A stretch of 64,000 bases of DNA from Enterococcaceae bacterium OF42-14pH9A (GTDB taxonomy: Bacteria; Bacillota; Bacilli; Lactobacillales; Enterococcaceae): positions 815,338-879,337 of the forward strand of contig JAQEYU010000001.1 of NCBI GenBank assembly GCA_027692465.1. The letters are read 5' to 3'. The translations under genes and the position numbers were made by a program. This document shows, one piece after another, positions 49,805-60,106 of this stretch; position 1 is the stretch's first letter; every line of letters begins with the position of its first letter. The notes beneath the pieces are model-generated. The model ran no database searches. It saw only the letters and a list, made by a program, of their open reading frames with translations, and had not been told where the DNA came from.

Positions 49805-52294
49805 GTGGAAGATCATAAAGAAAATATCCAAAACGTCAACCTGACCAGTGAAATGAAGACCTCCTTCATCGATTATGCGATGAGTGTCATCGTGGCGCGG
49901 GCCTTGCCGGATGTGCGGGACGGGCTGAAGCCGGTTCACCGCCGAATTCTGTACGGGATGAATGAATTGGGCGTGACCCCGGACAAGCCCCATAAGAAAT
50001 CTGCCCGGATTGTCGGGGATGTCATGGGTAAATATCACCCCCACGGCGACAGTGCGATCTATGAGTCAATGGTGCGGATGGCGCAGCCTTTCAGCTACCG
50101 CTATATGCTGGTAGACGGCCACGGAAACTTTGGTTCAGTGGACGGTGACGGAGCCGCTGCGATGCGGTATACCGAAGCCCGCATGAGCAAACTGGCTATG
50201 GAAATGTTGCGGGATATCAATAAAAATACGGTTGATTTTGTCAGTAACTATGACGATTCTGAAAAAGAACCAGAAGTTTTGCCGGCGCGCTTTCCTAACC
50301 TGCTGGTGAACGGGACTACCGGGATCGCCGTCGGTATGGCCACCAATATCCCGCCTCATAATTTGCGGGAAGTCACTGCTGCTATTGAAATGATGATGGC
50401 TGATCCTGAGGTGACCACCAATGAATTGATGGAGGTTCTGCCGGGGCCGGACTTTCCTACCGGCGGTTTAGTCATGGGTAAATCCGGTATCCGCCGGGCT
50501 TACGAAACTGGTAAAGGATCAATTACTGTACGGGCAAAAGTGGAAATCACAGAAATGCCTAACGGAAAAGAGCGGATCCTGGTAACCGAACTGCCGTATA
50601 TGGTGAATAAAGCCAAGCTGATCGAACGAATCTCCGAGCTGCACCGAGACAAGCGGATCGAAGGGATTACCGACCTGCGGGACGAATCTTCCCGCGAAGG
50701 CATGCGGATTGTTATCGATGTTCGGCGGGACGTCAGCGCCTCTGTTATTTTAAATAACTTATATAAAATGACCGCATTGCAGACATCTTTTGGCTTTAAC
50801 ATGCTGGCTATCGAAAAAGGGGTACCGAAGATTCTCAGCTTGAAACAGATTCTCGTGAACTACATCGAGCATCAGGAAGAAGTCATCACTCGCCGAACCC
50901 AATTTGACAAAGACAAGGCTGAAGCGCGGGCCCACATTTTGGAAGGTCTGCGGATCGCCTTGGATCACATTGATGAGATCATCGCGATCATTCGCGGATC
51001 CAATACCGATGATGAAGCGAAAAATACCATGATGGAACGCTTCAAACTCTCTGACCGCCAGGCACAAGCCATTTTGGATATGCGTTTGCGCCGTCTGACC
51101 GGGTTGGAACGGGACAAGATCGAAGCCGAATATCAGGAATTATTGAAACTCATTGAAGACTTGAAAGATATCTTGGCGCGTCCGGAACGGGTACGAGAAA
51201 TCATCATTACTGAACTGAAAGACGTCGCTAATCGCTTTGGTGACAATCGTCGGACAGAACTTCTGGTAGGCGAAGTATTGAGTTTGGAAGATGAAGATTT
51301 GATTGAAGAAGACGAAGTAGTTATCACATTGACCAACAACGGCTACATCAAACGGGTAGCCAACAGCGAGTTTCGTGCGCAACGCCGCGGTGGCCGTGGT
51401 GTTCAGGGGATGGGTGTCCACGATGAAGACTTCGTGAAGACATTGGTCTCTTGTTCGACCCACGATACGCTCCTCTTCTTCACCAACATGGGGAAAGTCT
51501 ACAAAGCAAAAGGCTACGAGATTCCTGAGTATGGCCGTGCAGCCAAAGGGATCCCGGTCATCAATCTGTTGGGGATCGATTCCAACGAGAAGATCCAAAC
51601 GATTATCGCTGTCAATGGCGGCCCAGAATCCGGTCGTTACCTCTTCTTCACCACTCGATTAGGAATTGTCAAACGGACGTCAGTCGATGCCTTTTCTAAC
51701 ATTCGCAGCAACGGTTTGATTGCAATCGGGCTCAAAGACGGTGACGAACTGGTCAGCGTTCTGGAAACTGAGGGGGATTCGACGATTATCATCGGGACTC
51801 ACAGCGGCTATTCTGTGACCTTTAAAGAAGAAGTTGTTCGAGATATGGGGCGAACGGCAGCCGGTGTACGGGGGATCCGTCTTCGTGATGAAGATTATGT
51901 CGTCGGTGTTGCCACCTTGAGTGATGATAAAGAAGTGTTGGTGATCACCGAAAACGGCTACGGTAAACGGACTTCCGGAGCGGAATATCCGATCAAGGGC
52001 CGTGGCGGTAAAGGGATCAAGACAGCCAACATCACTGCCAAAAATGGGCCATTAGCGGGCTTAACGACGGTGGATGGCACTGAAGATATCATGGTCATCA
52101 CTGACAAAGGCGTCATTATCCGCTTCAACGTGGAAGGTGTCTCACAAACCGGACGAGCAACGCTGGGAGTTCGCTTAATGCGGATGGAAGACGATGCAAA
52201 AGTCGTTACCATGGCGGTCATCGAACCGGAAGAAGCCGAAGAACAAGCGGCTGAAGTGATTGAAACACCAGAAACACCAGAGCAAGATGTATAA
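49805..52294 (+). CDS. gyrA: DNA gyrase subunit A
   Basis: This is the DNA-cutting subunit (829 residues). The winged helix carries the catalytic tyrosine in [11 protein letters not shown]. The quinolone-determining segment reads [13 protein letters not shown], with serine and glutamate at the usual positions, so no common resistance change. The C-terminal beta-pinwheel has the GyrA box [10 protein letters not shown]. The tail is acidic. The start is a GTG at 49805, with AAGGAGGG upstream and a 16-base gap from gyrB. The ATG at 49798 is out of frame. Confidence 0.97.
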   Translation: MEDHKENIQNVNLTSEMKTSFIDYAMSVIVARALPDVRDGLKPVHRRILYGMNELGVTPDKPHKKSARIVGDVMGKYHPHGDSAIYESMVRMAQPFSYRYMLVDGHGNFGSVDGDGAAAMRYTEARMSKLAMEMLRDINKNTVDFVSNYDDSEKEPEVLPARFPNLLVNGTTGIAVGMATNIPPHNLREVTAAIEMMMADPEVTTNELMEVLPGPDFPTGGLVMGKSGIRRAYETGKGSITVRAKVEITEMPNGKERILVTELPYMVNKAKLIERISELHRDKRIEGITDLRDESSREGMRIVIDVRRDVSASVILNNLYKMTALQTSFGFNMLAIEKGVPKILSLKQILVNYIEHQEEVITRRTQFDKDKAEARAHILEGLRIALDHIDEIIAIIRGSNTDDEAKNTMMERFKLSDRQAQAILDMRLRRLTGLERDKIEAEYQELLKLIEDLKDILARPERVREIIITELKDVANRFGDNRRTELLVGEVLSLEDEDLIEEDEVVITLTNNGYIKRVANSEFRAQRRGGRGVQGMGVHDEDFVKTLVSCSTHDTLLFFTNMGKVYKAKGYEIPEYGRAAKGIPVINLLGIDSNEKIQTIIAVNGGPESGRYLFFTTRLGIVKRTSVDAFSNIRSNGLIAIGLKDGDELVSVLETEGDSTIIIGTHSGYSVTFKEEVVRDMGRTAAGVRGIRLRDEDYVVGVATLSDDKEVLVITENGYGKRTSGAEYPIKGRGGKGIKTANITAKNGPLAGLTTVDGTEDIMVITDKGVIIRFNVEGVSQTGRATLGVRLMRMEDDAKVVTMAVIEPEEAEEQAAEVIETPETPEQDV

Positions 52295-52305
52295 GATCAT
52301 TAATT

Positions 52306-52352
52306 AAAAAGGCACTGATACCGTTTCAGATACGGTGTCAGTGCCTTTTTTA
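52306..52352 (+). terminator. gyrA terminator
   Basis: AAAAAGGCACTGA-ACCGT and ACGGT-TCAGTGCCTTTTT form a long stem with one mismatch. Confidence 0.93.
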
Positions 52353-52566
52353 TCGGAAATAGCTAGTGAAAAAATGACGATTGGGAACGAACTCTGCGTG
52401 ACGTAACGGGGTTTTCTTGGAAAGTCAGCCAAGATAATCAGAAACCATAATGAGATCCATTTGTTACCTCTTGTCAAAGAGCTGCTATGGAAAACTTTTT
52501 GTGTAGGAAAAAATCTTGCAACTACGAATTGTGGAAAAAATCGTGGTTGAGATGAAACTTTTCCAC

Positions 52567-52575
52567 TGTGGATAA
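52567..52575 (-). other. Isolated perfect DnaA box
   Basis: TGTGGATAA lies in the 850-bp gene-free stretch behind gyrA, with half-boxes nearby (TTCCACTGTGG). It could bind DnaA but is 8 kb from the origin clusters. Confidence 0.4.
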
Positions 52576-52640
52576 CTTTATGCGAAGCCCCAATTTCAAA
52601 GAGGCGCGCACTACGGAGGGTAACAATTCTACAAAAGGTT

Positions 52641-52797
52641 AGAGTGTGGTTAAAAACGCCAGTGGCAGATATTTTGGTCCTTTCAGCGCAATCTGCGTCG
52701 TAAATACCAAATTTGTACACATAAGCTGCACCTTTACACCTTGATTTCGGCAGGTCCGCAAAAAAATTGGATTCCTCCGAAGTTTGCAAATACGCTT
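52641..52797. repeat. Dispersed element, family R copy 5
   Basis: This copy is very close to the reverse complement of copy 1: AGTGGCAGATATTTTGGTCC, AATCTGCGTCGTAAATACC, ACATAAGCTGC and CCTTGATTTCGGCAGG occur in order. The terminal repeats have decayed (GAGTGTGGTTAAAAACGCC and GTTTGCAAATACGCTT). The rest of 52353-53029 shows no gene. Confidence 0.78.
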
Positions 52798-53029
52798 AAA
52801 GTGGAGGAGCGAAACAATCAGTAGTGCGTAGAATGCACGATTGGTAAGAAGATATTTATCTGTTCGGAAAATCGACTTTTTTTTGACAGATCTCTCTAGA
52901 AACGGAAAGCCACCCGTGCGGAATCCCGTCTCGGTTTGCGTAATTATTGTTGGAGGAGTCGGGATGGTTGAACCCGCCCTCCTGTCAATTACCTGGCAGC
53001 TTTTATTCTAGAAGCAGTCAATAAAAAGC

Positions 53030-53058
53030 TTGATTTATCGGAAGATTTCCTGTATACT
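53030..53058 (+). promoter_or_regulatory. rpsF-ssb-rpsR promoter
   Basis: TTGATT (53030-53035), a 17-bp spacer and TATACT (53053-53058). The leader (53066-53142) contains a small hairpin (CTCAGGCAAGCTGAG, 53099-53113); feedback by S6-S18 on this leader is known in bacteria, but I cannot confirm the motif here. Confidence 0.8.
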
Positions 53059-53142
53059 TTTACTTTGTGAGTAGTCTGAAAAGACAGCTCTCTCTGCTCT
53101 CAGGCAAGCTGAGGGCCAAAGTCCATAGGGAGGTGAAAATCA

Positions 53143-53442
53143 ATGGAAAACACGAAATATGAAGTTACGTACATCATTCGTCCAAACATTGATGAGGAAG
53201 CAAAAGCTGCTTTGATCGAACGTTTCGATGCAATCTTGAAAGACAACGGTGCTGAAGTCGTTGAATCTAAAGATTGGGAAAAACGCCGCTTAGCGTATGA
53301 AATGAACGGATTCCGTGAAGGTATCTACCACATCGTCAAAGTTACTTCTCCATCAGATGCTGCTGCGATCAACGAATTTGACCGTTTGGCAAAAATCAAC
53401 GACGATATTCTTCGTCACATGATTATCAAGGAAGAAGCATAA
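53143..53442 (+). CDS. rpsF: Ribosomal protein S6
   Basis: This 99-residue protein of the small subunit binds S18 on 16S r[23 protein letters not shown] and [20 protein letters not shown] are S6 hallmarks. GGGAGG precedes the ATG. It is the first gene of the classical rpsF-ssb-rpsR operon. Confidence 0.98.
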   Translation: MENTKYEVTYIIRPNIDEEAKAALIERFDAILKDNGAEVVESKDWEKRRLAYEMNGFREGIYHIVKVTSPSDAAAINEFDRLAKINDDILRHMIIKEEA

Positions 53443-53453
53443 TTCATCCGAAA

Positions 53454-53469
53454 TGTTTCACGTGAAACA
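53454..53469. other. parS site 3 (perfect)
   Basis: TGTTTCACGTGAAACA, a 16/16 match to the ParB-binding consensus, lies 12 bases past the rpsF stop and just before ssb, about 10.5 kb right of the dnaA start. Confidence 0.95.
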
Positions 53470-53501
53470 TTTTTGACGATGAGGAGAGGAGCGTGAACGT
53501 T

Positions 53502-54059
53502 TTGATTAACAATGTCGTCTTAGTCGGTCGTCTGACCAAAGATCCCGAATTACGATTTACCGGTAATGGAGCTGCTGTTGCAACTTTCACATTGGCTGTC
53601 AATCGTAATTTCACCAACCAAAACGGTGATCGGGAAGCTGATTTCATCAATTGTGTGATTTGGCGCAAACCCGCTGAAACATTAGCAAATTATGCCAAAA
53701 AAGGTACTTTGCTGGGTGTGACCGGGCGGATCCAAACGCGTAATTATGAAAATCAACAAGGTCAACGTGTTTATGTTACTGAAGTTGTAGCCGATAACTT
53801 CCAATTGTTGGAGTCTCGTCAACAATCTGAGCAGCGTCAACAATCCGGTGGTGGTTATAACAACAACAGTAATGCTGGCAACTTTGGTTCATCCAACAGT
53901 TACAGCGGCGGACAAACCACTGGCAACTCATTCGATCAAAATCAAAACCAATCTTCTCAACCATTCAACGGGATGCCGAATTTCGATCGGGATACTGCTG
54001 ATCCATTCAGCAATTCCGGAACGTCTATCGACATTTCCGACGATGATCTACCATTTTAA
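53502..54059 (+). CDS. ssb: Single-stranded DNA-binding protein
   Basis: SSB coats single-stranded DNA in replication and repair. An OB fold (1-105: [40 protein letters not shown]) is followed by a Gly/Asn/Gln/Ser-rich tail and the acidic tip DISDDDLPF that binds partner proteins. I choose the TTG at 53502 because it gives the conserved [11 protein letters not shown] start with AGGAG ten bases upstream (185 residues). A GTG at 53493 would add three residues and lies almost on the ribosome site. Confidence 0.95.
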   Translation: MINNVVLVGRLTKDPELRFTGNGAAVATFTLAVNRNFTNQNGDREADFINCVIWRKPAETLANYAKKGTLLGVTGRIQTRNYENQQGQRVYVTEVVADNFQLLESRQQSEQRQQSGGGYNNNSNAGNFGSSNSYSGGQTTGNSFDQNQNQSSQPFNGMPNFDRDTADPFSNSGTSIDISDDDLPF

Positions 54060-54086
54060 CAGGTAAATTGACAGGAGGGAATTTAA

Positions 54087-54323
54087 ATGGCACAACAACG
54101 TAGAGGCGGACGTAAACGTCGTAAAGTTGACTATATCGCAGCTAACCATATCGAATACATCGATTACAAAGATGTTGAATTGCTTAAACGCTTCATCAGC
54201 GAACGTGGGAAAATCTTGCCACGTCGTGTAACTGGTACCGGCGCGAAAAACCAACGTAAATTGACTATCGCTATCAAACGGGCTCGGATCATGGGTCTGT
54301 TGCCGTTCGTAGGCGAAGAATAA
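54087..54323 (+). CDS. rpsR: Ribosomal protein S18
   Basis: This 78-residue basic protein is the partner of S6 on 16S r[24 protein letters not shown] and [20 protein letters not shown] are typical. GGAGGG precedes the ATG. It is the last gene of the operon. Confidence 0.98.
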   Translation: MAQQRRGGRKRRKVDYIAANHIEYIDYKDVELLKRFISERGKILPRRVTGTGAKNQRKLTIAIKRARIMGLLPFVGEE

Positions 54324-54333
54324 GATGTAATTA

Positions 54334-54376
54334 AGCTTTCGATGATCTGCACTCGCAGTTCATCGAAAGCTTTTTT
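54334..54376 (+). terminator. rpsR terminator
   Basis: AAGCTTTCGATGA and TCATCGAAAGCTT form a perfect stem followed by Ts; the last T is also the first base of parS site 4. Confidence 0.93.
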
Positions 54377-54391
54377 GTTTCACGTGAAACA
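54376..54391. other. parS site 4 (perfect)
   Basis: TGTTTCACGTGAAACA, a 16/16 match, directly abuts the T tract of the rpsR terminator, 922 bp from site 3. Confidence 0.95.
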
Positions 54392-54555
54392 TTTGGAGTT
54401 TCCGCTGAAAGTGATACAAACAGCGCTGTATCGCTAAAATTCAGCTGTTATGATAAAATGGAAGTATCGGACAGAGCTGTATACTGTGGAAATTAAAGTG
54501 CTTTCAGTATGATTGCAGAAGTTCGAGAACTATTTTGTTGGGAAAGGAGCAGCGG

Positions 54556-56511
54556 ATGAACCAGAAACGTTTTATTCAAATACTGGTCTTGATCACGGTG
54601 ATTCAGATTCTGTGTATCTTGTTGATTCCGTGGCGCTGGCTGCTGGTAGTGTTGGCGGTGGCGGCAGCTGTGTGTATCTACGGGTTGTATCAGGAAGTCC
54701 GACGCTTTTTGCAGATGAGTGAAAAGGAACGGCTCAATCAGGCAGCCGTTCTGGCAGAAACAAATTCGGAATATCTTTCGAAGCAGGCCCCCTATCCGTT
54801 ATATATGTTTGATGAGCAAAAACAGATCACCTGGTTGAATGATAAAGCAATCGCCTTACAGGAAAAGTATGGCGACCAACTGTGGGAAGCACAATTAAGA
54901 CCGGCGATTGAAGCCCGGAAGGATAACGGACTGATCACCATGAAGGATGCCACTCTTCGTTATCGTATCGATTTTGAAAAAGGAATCATCTTCATCGAGA
55001 ATATCTCTCAGGAAGTTTCTGCAATTCAGCGGCAGCGGGAGCAGCAGGCAGCGATCGGATTTATCTCTATTGACAACTACGATGATGTTATCGATCAGAT
55101 GGATGATAAAGAAGTGTCCTATCTGAATTCCTTTGTGACCACGTTTATTTCTGATTGGGGAGACGAATATCAGATCTATTACAAACGATTAAATGCCGAG
55201 CGTTATTTTTTCACTGCGCGGCTGGAAGATATTATTCGTATGGAGCAGGATAATTTTTCTATCGTGGAACGCTTGCGAAAAGCGGCTGAAGATCAGAACT
55301 TTGCGTTGACCATCAGTATGGGGATTGCTTATGGAGACGATACTCTTGAAAAAATCGGCGATACCGCCCAAAACAATCTGGATATTGCGTTGGTCCGAGG
55401 CGGTGATCAGGTGGTATTAAAAGATGTGGATGAAGCCGCCAAGCCGAAGTTTTACGGAGGAACGACCACCAGCACAGCAAAGAGAACGCGTGTTCGCTCG
55501 CGGGCGATGAGTACTGCACTGAAAAAAATCTTCCAAGAAACGAATCAGATCTTCGTGATGGGCCATCGTTTTCCGGATATGGATGCGATTGGTTCGGCGT
55601 TTGGTGTTTCCTGTCTGGCGGATTTTCAGGGGAAAGAAAGCTATGTAGTGATCAATGAGCGGGAGTTGATTCCCGATGTGGAACGCTGTCTCAGCGAGAT
55701 TCATCAGCATCCGGAAATGGAGCAGAAGTTGATCACTGTTGAAAATGCGATGGCGCTGGTGCAGCCTGGCAGTCTGCTGGTAATGGTGGACTATCATAAG
55801 CCGTCTATGTCCATTTCACAGGCACTCTATGACAAATTTGAGCAGGTAGCAATCATCGACCATCATCGCAGAGGAGACGAATTTCCGTCGAAACCGTTGC
55901 TGACCTACATCGAATCATCTGCCTCCTCGGCTTCGGAACTGGTAGCCGAGCTGATCCAGTATGAAAGCCGTGCTGACAAGCAATTGGATAAATTCACCGC
56001 TACACTGCTTTTGGCAGGAATCTTCGTCGATACGAAGAATTTTGTGGTACGGACCAGTCCACGGACCTTCGATATTTCCAGCTACTTGAAATCAAGCGGT
56101 GCGAATACCGATCTGATCCAATACCTGCTCAGCTCTGATCTGACTTCTTTTTTGGAGATCAGCGAGCTGGTGGCCAAAAGCGAATTCATCACACCGAACA
56201 TCGTGATGGCTTGCGGCGATGAGGGGAGGATCTATGACAATGTGACTGCGGCCAAAACGGCAGATACCCTGCTGTCTATGAACGGTGTGGAGGCGTCCTT
56301 TGTGCTGACCACCAGGAAGGATCATTTGGTGGCAATCAGCGCCCGCAGCTCCGGTAAGATCAATGTGCAGCTGGTGATGGAGGCGATGGGCGGCGGTGGT
56401 CATTTCACCAATGCGGCCACTCAGATCAAGGATAAAACACTACACGAAGTCAAAGAGATGCTTTATAATGAGGTACAGAACGTGTTAAAACAAGAGGGGG
56501 CACAATCATGA
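54556..56511 (+). CDS. gdpP: Cyclic-di-AMP phosphodiesterase GdpP
   Basis: This membrane enzyme (651 residues) breaks down c-di-AMP and so tunes potassium, turgor and beta-lactam tolerance. Two membrane segments (about 8-26 and 30-50), a PAS-like domain (about 75-150), a degenerate GGDEF domain (about 170-300), then DHH (from 335: [29 protein letters not shown]) and DHHA1 ([12 protein letters not shown]) domains. AAAGGAG precedes the ATG at 54556. It overlaps rplI by 4 bases. Confidence 0.95.
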   Translation: MNQKRFIQILVLITVIQILCILLIPWRWLLVVLAVAAAVCIYGLYQEVRRFLQMSEKERLNQAAVLAETNSEYLSKQAPYPLYMFDEQKQITWLNDKAIALQEKYGDQLWEAQLRPAIEARKDNGLITMKDATLRYRIDFEKGIIFIENISQEVSAIQRQREQQAAIGFISIDNYDDVIDQMDDKEVSYLNSFVTTFISDWGDEYQIYYKRLNAERYFFTARLEDIIRMEQDNFSIVERLRKAAEDQNFALTISMGIAYGDDTLEKIGDTAQNNLDIALVRGGDQVVLKDVDEAAKPKFYGGTTTSTAKRTRVRSRAMSTALKKIFQETNQIFVMGHRFPDMDAIGSAFGVSCLADFQGKESYVVINERELIPDVERCLSEIHQHPEMEQKLITVENAMALVQPGSLLVMVDYHKPSMSISQALYDKFEQVAIIDHHRRGDEFPSKPLLTYIESSASSASELVAELIQYESRADKQLDKFTATLLLAGIFVDTKNFVVRTSPRTFDISSYLKSSGANTDLIQYLLSSDLTSFLEISELVAKSEFITPNIVMACGDEGRIYDNVTAAKTADTLLSMNGVEASFVLTTRKDHLVAISARSSGKINVQLVMEAMGGGGHFTNAATQIKDKTLHEVKEMLYNEVQNVLKQEGAQS

Positions 56512-56960
56512 AAGTCATATTCTTACAAGATGTCAAAGGAAAAGGTAAAAAAGGGGAAGTCAAAGAAGTCCCGACTGGTTATGCACAAAATTTTTTACTA
56601 AAAAATAACTTAGCAAAAGAAGCGAATAAAGGAAATGTCGCTGTCCTCGAAGGTCAGAAAAAAGCCCAAGAGAAACATGATGCTGAGATTTTGAAAGAAG
56701 CACAAGAGCTGAAGAAGGTCTTGGAAAAAGAAGATACGGTTGTTGAATTGAAAGCCAAAGCCGGTGAAGACGGTCGTCTTTTCGGATCGATTCCTTCCAA
56801 ACAGATTGCTGATGCGCTGCAAAAACAATACAAGGTGAAGATCGACAAACGAAAACTTGACTTGCCAAATCCGATCCGGACATTGGGCTACACCAAGGTG
56901 CCTGCAAAGCTCCATACCGATGTCACAGCGACATTGAATGTGCATGTTGTCGCAGAATAA
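56508..56960 (+). CDS. rplI: Ribosomal protein L9
   Basis: This is a large-subunit protein of 150 residues with two small domains joined by a long helix. [20 protein letters not shown] is the conserved N-terminal rRNA-binding start. Its ATG overlaps the TGA of gdpP, the usual coupling of these two genes in Firmicutes. Confidence 0.98.
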   Translation: MKVIFLQDVKGKGKKGEVKEVPTGYAQNFLLKNNLAKEANKGNVAVLEGQKKAQEKHDAEILKEAQELKKVLEKEDTVVELKAKAGEDGRLFGSIPSKQIADALQKQYKVKIDKRKLDLPNPIRTLGYTKVPAKLHTDVTATLNVHVVAE

Positions 56961-56978
56961 TGCTACCTGTACACGACG

Positions 56979-57007
56979 AGACCGATCTCTTTTTAGAGAT
57001 CGGTTTT
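56979..57007 (+). terminator. rplI terminator
   Basis: ACCGATCTCT and AGAGATCGGT pair around a TTTT loop and are followed by Ts. The stretch 57008-57250 shows nothing further. Confidence 0.9.
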
Positions 57008-57271
57008 TTCGTGAAAAAATTTTGGGTTTCAAGTTGATATACCTGCCGGCTCTCCGGACTTTTGATCTCGCTTTAATAGGAAATAAATGTCGATGAGGGA
57101 GATGAAGCTTTTTGTTATTGTCAGCCCATCAAAATGGTAGAAAATGGCTGGAAAAGAGGTCGGAAAAAGGTCGCCACTTTACATAATCTTACATTTTGAA
57201 GCCTATCTGCTGCGTTGTATTCGAGAAGGAATTCTTGTAGAATAAGGAGACGAATCAGGAGGAAAAAGACC

Positions 57272-58657
57272 ATGGATGAAGTTTGGCAGGATCGCATGCC
57301 CCCTCAGGATATACAGGCCGAGCAGGCAGTGCTGGGGGCAATCTTCCTCGATCCCGAGGAGATCAACAATGCGATGGAAGTCCTTGAGGCACCGGATTTT
57401 TATCAGCGTCGGCATCAGCTGATTTTTTCAGCGATGGTGGCGTTATTTGATCGAGGTGAAGCCATCGATGTGGTTACTCTCAAGGCAGAATTGGAAAAAG
57501 CAAATGGACTGGAAGATGTCGGCGGGATCAGTTATCTGGTGGAGCTCAGTCAGATCACTCCGTATGCCGGCAGTCTGTCCTTTTATGCGAAGATCGTTAA
57601 AGACAAATCCGTACTGCGGGCTCTGATCCACGCAGCCAACCAAATCGCCACCAGCGGGTTCCAGCAGGATGAGGATGTCTCGGCAATCGTGGAAAACGCA
57701 GAGCGGACGATTTTGGAAGTGGCTGAAAATCGCAATAGCGGTGGTTTCCAGGCAATTGAAGATGTCTTGCAGGAGACCTTTAAAAACATCGATTTGTTGG
57801 CCCAGTCAGATGAGACCATTACCGGGATTCCTACCGGTTATCCCGCATTGGACAAGATGACAGCCGGGTTGCAGGCGGGGGAGCTGATCATCTTAGCAGC
57901 TCGTCCGGCGGTGGGGAAGACAGCTTTTGCGCTGAATATTGCCCAAAATATCGGTACGAAAACTGATTCTTCTGTGGCTATATTCAGTCTGGAAATGGAT
58001 TCGGAATCACTGGTCAAGCGGATGCTGTGTGCGGAAGGCTTGATCGATGCCGGCCATTTGAAAACCGGTCAGCTGACTGATGAAGAGTGGAGCAATCTGG
58101 TCATCGCAATGGGCAGTCTCTCCAAGGCTAGTGTTTTCATCAATGATACACCGGGGATCAAGGTTTCCGAGATTCGGGCGCAATGCCGCCGTCTGGCACA
58201 GGAAAAGCGCAATTTGGGCCTGATCCTGATTGACTACCTGCAGCTGATTGAAGGAACGGGACGGGAAAATCGCCAACAGGAAGTTTCCGAGATTTCCCGT
58301 CAGTTGAAAAAGCTGGCCAAAGAGTTGAAAGTACCGGTAATTGCACTATCGCAGCTTTCCCGTGGTGTGGAGCAGCGCCAGGACAAACGGCCGGTGATGA
58401 GTGATATTCGAGAATCCGGATCCATCGAGCAGGATGCCGATATCGTGGCGTTTTTGTATCGGGATGACTATTATCAGCGGGAGACAGATGATCCTGATGA
58501 AAATCCGGTGGATACTTCCAGAGAGAATATCATCGAAGTCATTATCGAAAAAAACCGGAGCGGCGCCCGGGGAACGGTGGAGCTGATGTTCATCAAAGAG
58601 TACAACAAGTTCACCTCAATCTCCTTTCGGGACGATGAGGTTCCACAATTCAGTTAG
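57272..58657 (+). CDS. dnaB: Replicative DNA helicase DnaB
   Basis: This hexameric helicase drives the fork (461 residues; called DnaC in Bacillus). The N-terminal primase-contact domain (about 10-110: PPQDIQAEQAVLGAIFLDPE) and the RecA-like motor (from about 175) have Walker A ARPAVGKTAFALNIA, Walker B LILIDYLQLI, and the arginine finger region EKNRSGARGTVEL. No intein is present. The ATG at 57272 follows AGGAGG; the upstream in-frame extension is Arg-rich and not conserved. Confidence 0.97.
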   Translation: MDEVWQDRMPPQDIQAEQAVLGAIFLDPEEINNAMEVLEAPDFYQRRHQLIFSAMVALFDRGEAIDVVTLKAELEKANGLEDVGGISYLVELSQITPYAGSLSFYAKIVKDKSVLRALIHAANQIATSGFQQDEDVSAIVENAERTILEVAENRNSGGFQAIEDVLQETFKNIDLLAQSDETITGIPTGYPALDKMTAGLQAGELIILAARPAVGKTAFALNIAQNIGTKTDSSVAIFSLEMDSESLVKRMLCAEGLIDAGHLKTGQLTDEEWSNLVIAMGSLSKASVFINDTPGIKVSEIRAQCRRLAQEKRNLGLILIDYLQLIEGTGRENRQQEVSEISRQLKKLAKELKVPVIALSQLSRGVEQRQDKRPVMSDIRESGSIEQDADIVAFLYRDDYYQRETDDPDENPVDTSRENIIEVIIEKNRSGARGTVELMFIKEYNKFTSISFRDDEVPQFS

Positions 58658-58729
58658 TGAAATTGACGGTCTGGAGACACGGGTTCTGATCGGAAACCGC
58701 AAAATGAGGATTCAGACCGACTTTGCTGC

Positions 58730-58757
58730 AAAAAGGCCACCGGAAAGTGGCCTTTTT
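58730..58757 (+). terminator. dnaB terminator
   Basis: AAAAAGGCCAC (58730-58740) and GTGGCCTTTTT (58747-58757) form a perfect stem. Confidence 0.93.
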
Positions 58758-58793
58758 GTGTTTTAGCTGTCGGAACAGCCAGAGGAGGCAACT

Positions 58794-59933
58794 ATGAGAA
58801 GAGAAAAAAACAAAAAGTCGGCCCCCGGTCATTTCTCAGAGCAAAACCGGCGTCGGCGAAAACAGCGGCTGCTTTCAGGGACGCTGCTGCTGGCAATCAG
58901 CGTTGGTTTGCTGATGATCTCCCGTCAGGTGGCGGGCAGCGGCGAGTGGTATGCGCAAAATCTTTATCCTTATTTTCGGCGGATCGTCGGCGGCCTGAGT
59001 GGGCTTTTTCCCTTTTCAGTGGCAGAAGTCGGTCTGTACGGCGGTCTGGCGGCTTTGATCTGGCGGCTGGTCCAAAGTTTGCGATGCCGTATCAAAACAG
59101 GAGAACGAGGAGCAGTCTCTGCCTGGCTTGCCGGGGTCTGGCTGCTGGGGGCGCTGCTGCTGTTTTTCTATACTTTGGGCTGCGGGATCAATTATCAGCG
59201 GCGCTCTTTCGTTTCTTTGGCGGAAATGCCGCAGCAGAGTTATACGAAAGCAGAGTTGGCAAAGACTTGTCGTTGGCTGACGGATGCGGTCAATCAGACG
59301 GCGGCTCGAGTGCAACGGGATGAAGAGGGGCTGCTGCAAATCTCCGGGGATTACCGCGAGCTGGCGGCGGCAACGATGACGGCTGCCGGCAAGCGTTATG
59401 AAGCTTTGGCAGGAAAGTACCCGGCAGCAAAAGGACTGCTGGTGCCGGAGTTGTTGTCTTATCAGCAGTTGTCTGGGATTTATGCGCCTTTTACCGCCGA
59501 GGCGAATGTCAACAGCGCCATGCCGGCTTATGATCTGCCCTTCACTGCCTGCCACGAGCTGGCTCATTTTCAGGGCTTCATGTCGGAGGACGAAGCCAAT
59601 TTCATTGCCTTTCTGGCTTGTCACGACGGGCCGTATCGGGAGTTTGCTTATAGTGGCGATCTGACAGCTTGGCAATATGCGATGAGCCGTTTACGGCGGG
59701 CCGATCCGACAGCTTACGAACAAGAGCGGGCACGACTGGTGCCGCAAGCCGAAGCAGATATTACTGCTGATGCGGAGTTTTGGCAGCAATATGAAGGAAT
59801 CATCTCCGATTGGAATCAGCAGGTCAACGACAGTTATCTGAAGGCTCAGGGACAGTCGGCCGGTATTGCGACATACGGCGGTCTGACGGATCTGGTAGTG
59901 AATCATTATTTGAGGACACGGGAACAAAAGTAA
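58794..59933 (+). CDS. DUF3810 membrane protein, putative zinc metallopeptidase
   Basis: This 379-residue protein has a very basic N-terminus, then three membrane segments (about 26-43, 72-92 and 108-128), and a long, probably extracellular, helical part. The latter contains HELAHFQGF with a downstream glutamate in SEDEANFIAF, the HExxH...E zinc-binding layout of gluzincin-type peptidases. It belongs to the DUF3810 family, whose function is unknown. GAGGAGG precedes the ATG. It is placed between dnaB and purA, a slot usually without such a gene as far as I remember. Confidence 0.8.
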   Translation: MRREKNKKSAPGHFSEQNRRRRKQRLLSGTLLLAISVGLLMISRQVAGSGEWYAQNLYPYFRRIVGGLSGLFPFSVAEVGLYGGLAALIWRLVQSLRCRIKTGERGAVSAWLAGVWLLGALLLFFYTLGCGINYQRRSFVSLAEMPQQSYTKAELAKTCRWLTDAVNQTAARVQRDEEGLLQISGDYRELAAATMTAAGKRYEALAGKYPAAKGLLVPELLSYQQLSGIYAPFTAEANVNSAMPAYDLPFTACHELAHFQGFMSEDEANFIAFLACHDGPYREFAYSGDLTAWQYAMSRLRRADPTAYEQERARLVPQAEADITADAEFWQQYEGIISDWNQQVNDSYLKAQGQSAGIATYGGLTDLVVNHYLRTREQK

Positions 59934-60041
59934 GGGTGTCTTTGAAGTTCACCAAATGACTGATTGAAAGCAAAAACCGCCAGTAATGTTCGTGTTTTAC
60001 TGTTTTAAGCTTGTTTGAAATTTGAATTATTCGAGAATTCA

Positions 60042-60070
60042 TTGAAGAAAAGCCGTTTGACTGTTACAAT
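60042..60070 (+). promoter_or_regulatory. purA promoter
   Basis: TTGAAG (60042-60047), a 17-bp spacer and TACAAT (60065-60070), giving a leader of about 30 bases. Confidence 0.75.
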
Positions 60071-60106
60071 AGTTCTGGATTTAATAAAATTAAATGAGGT
60101 GCTGAT

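Noticed and set aside
53493..53501. GTG start of ssb
   Set aside because: It is nearly on top of the ribosome site; the TTG at 53502 gives the conserved MINNVV start. It remains possible.
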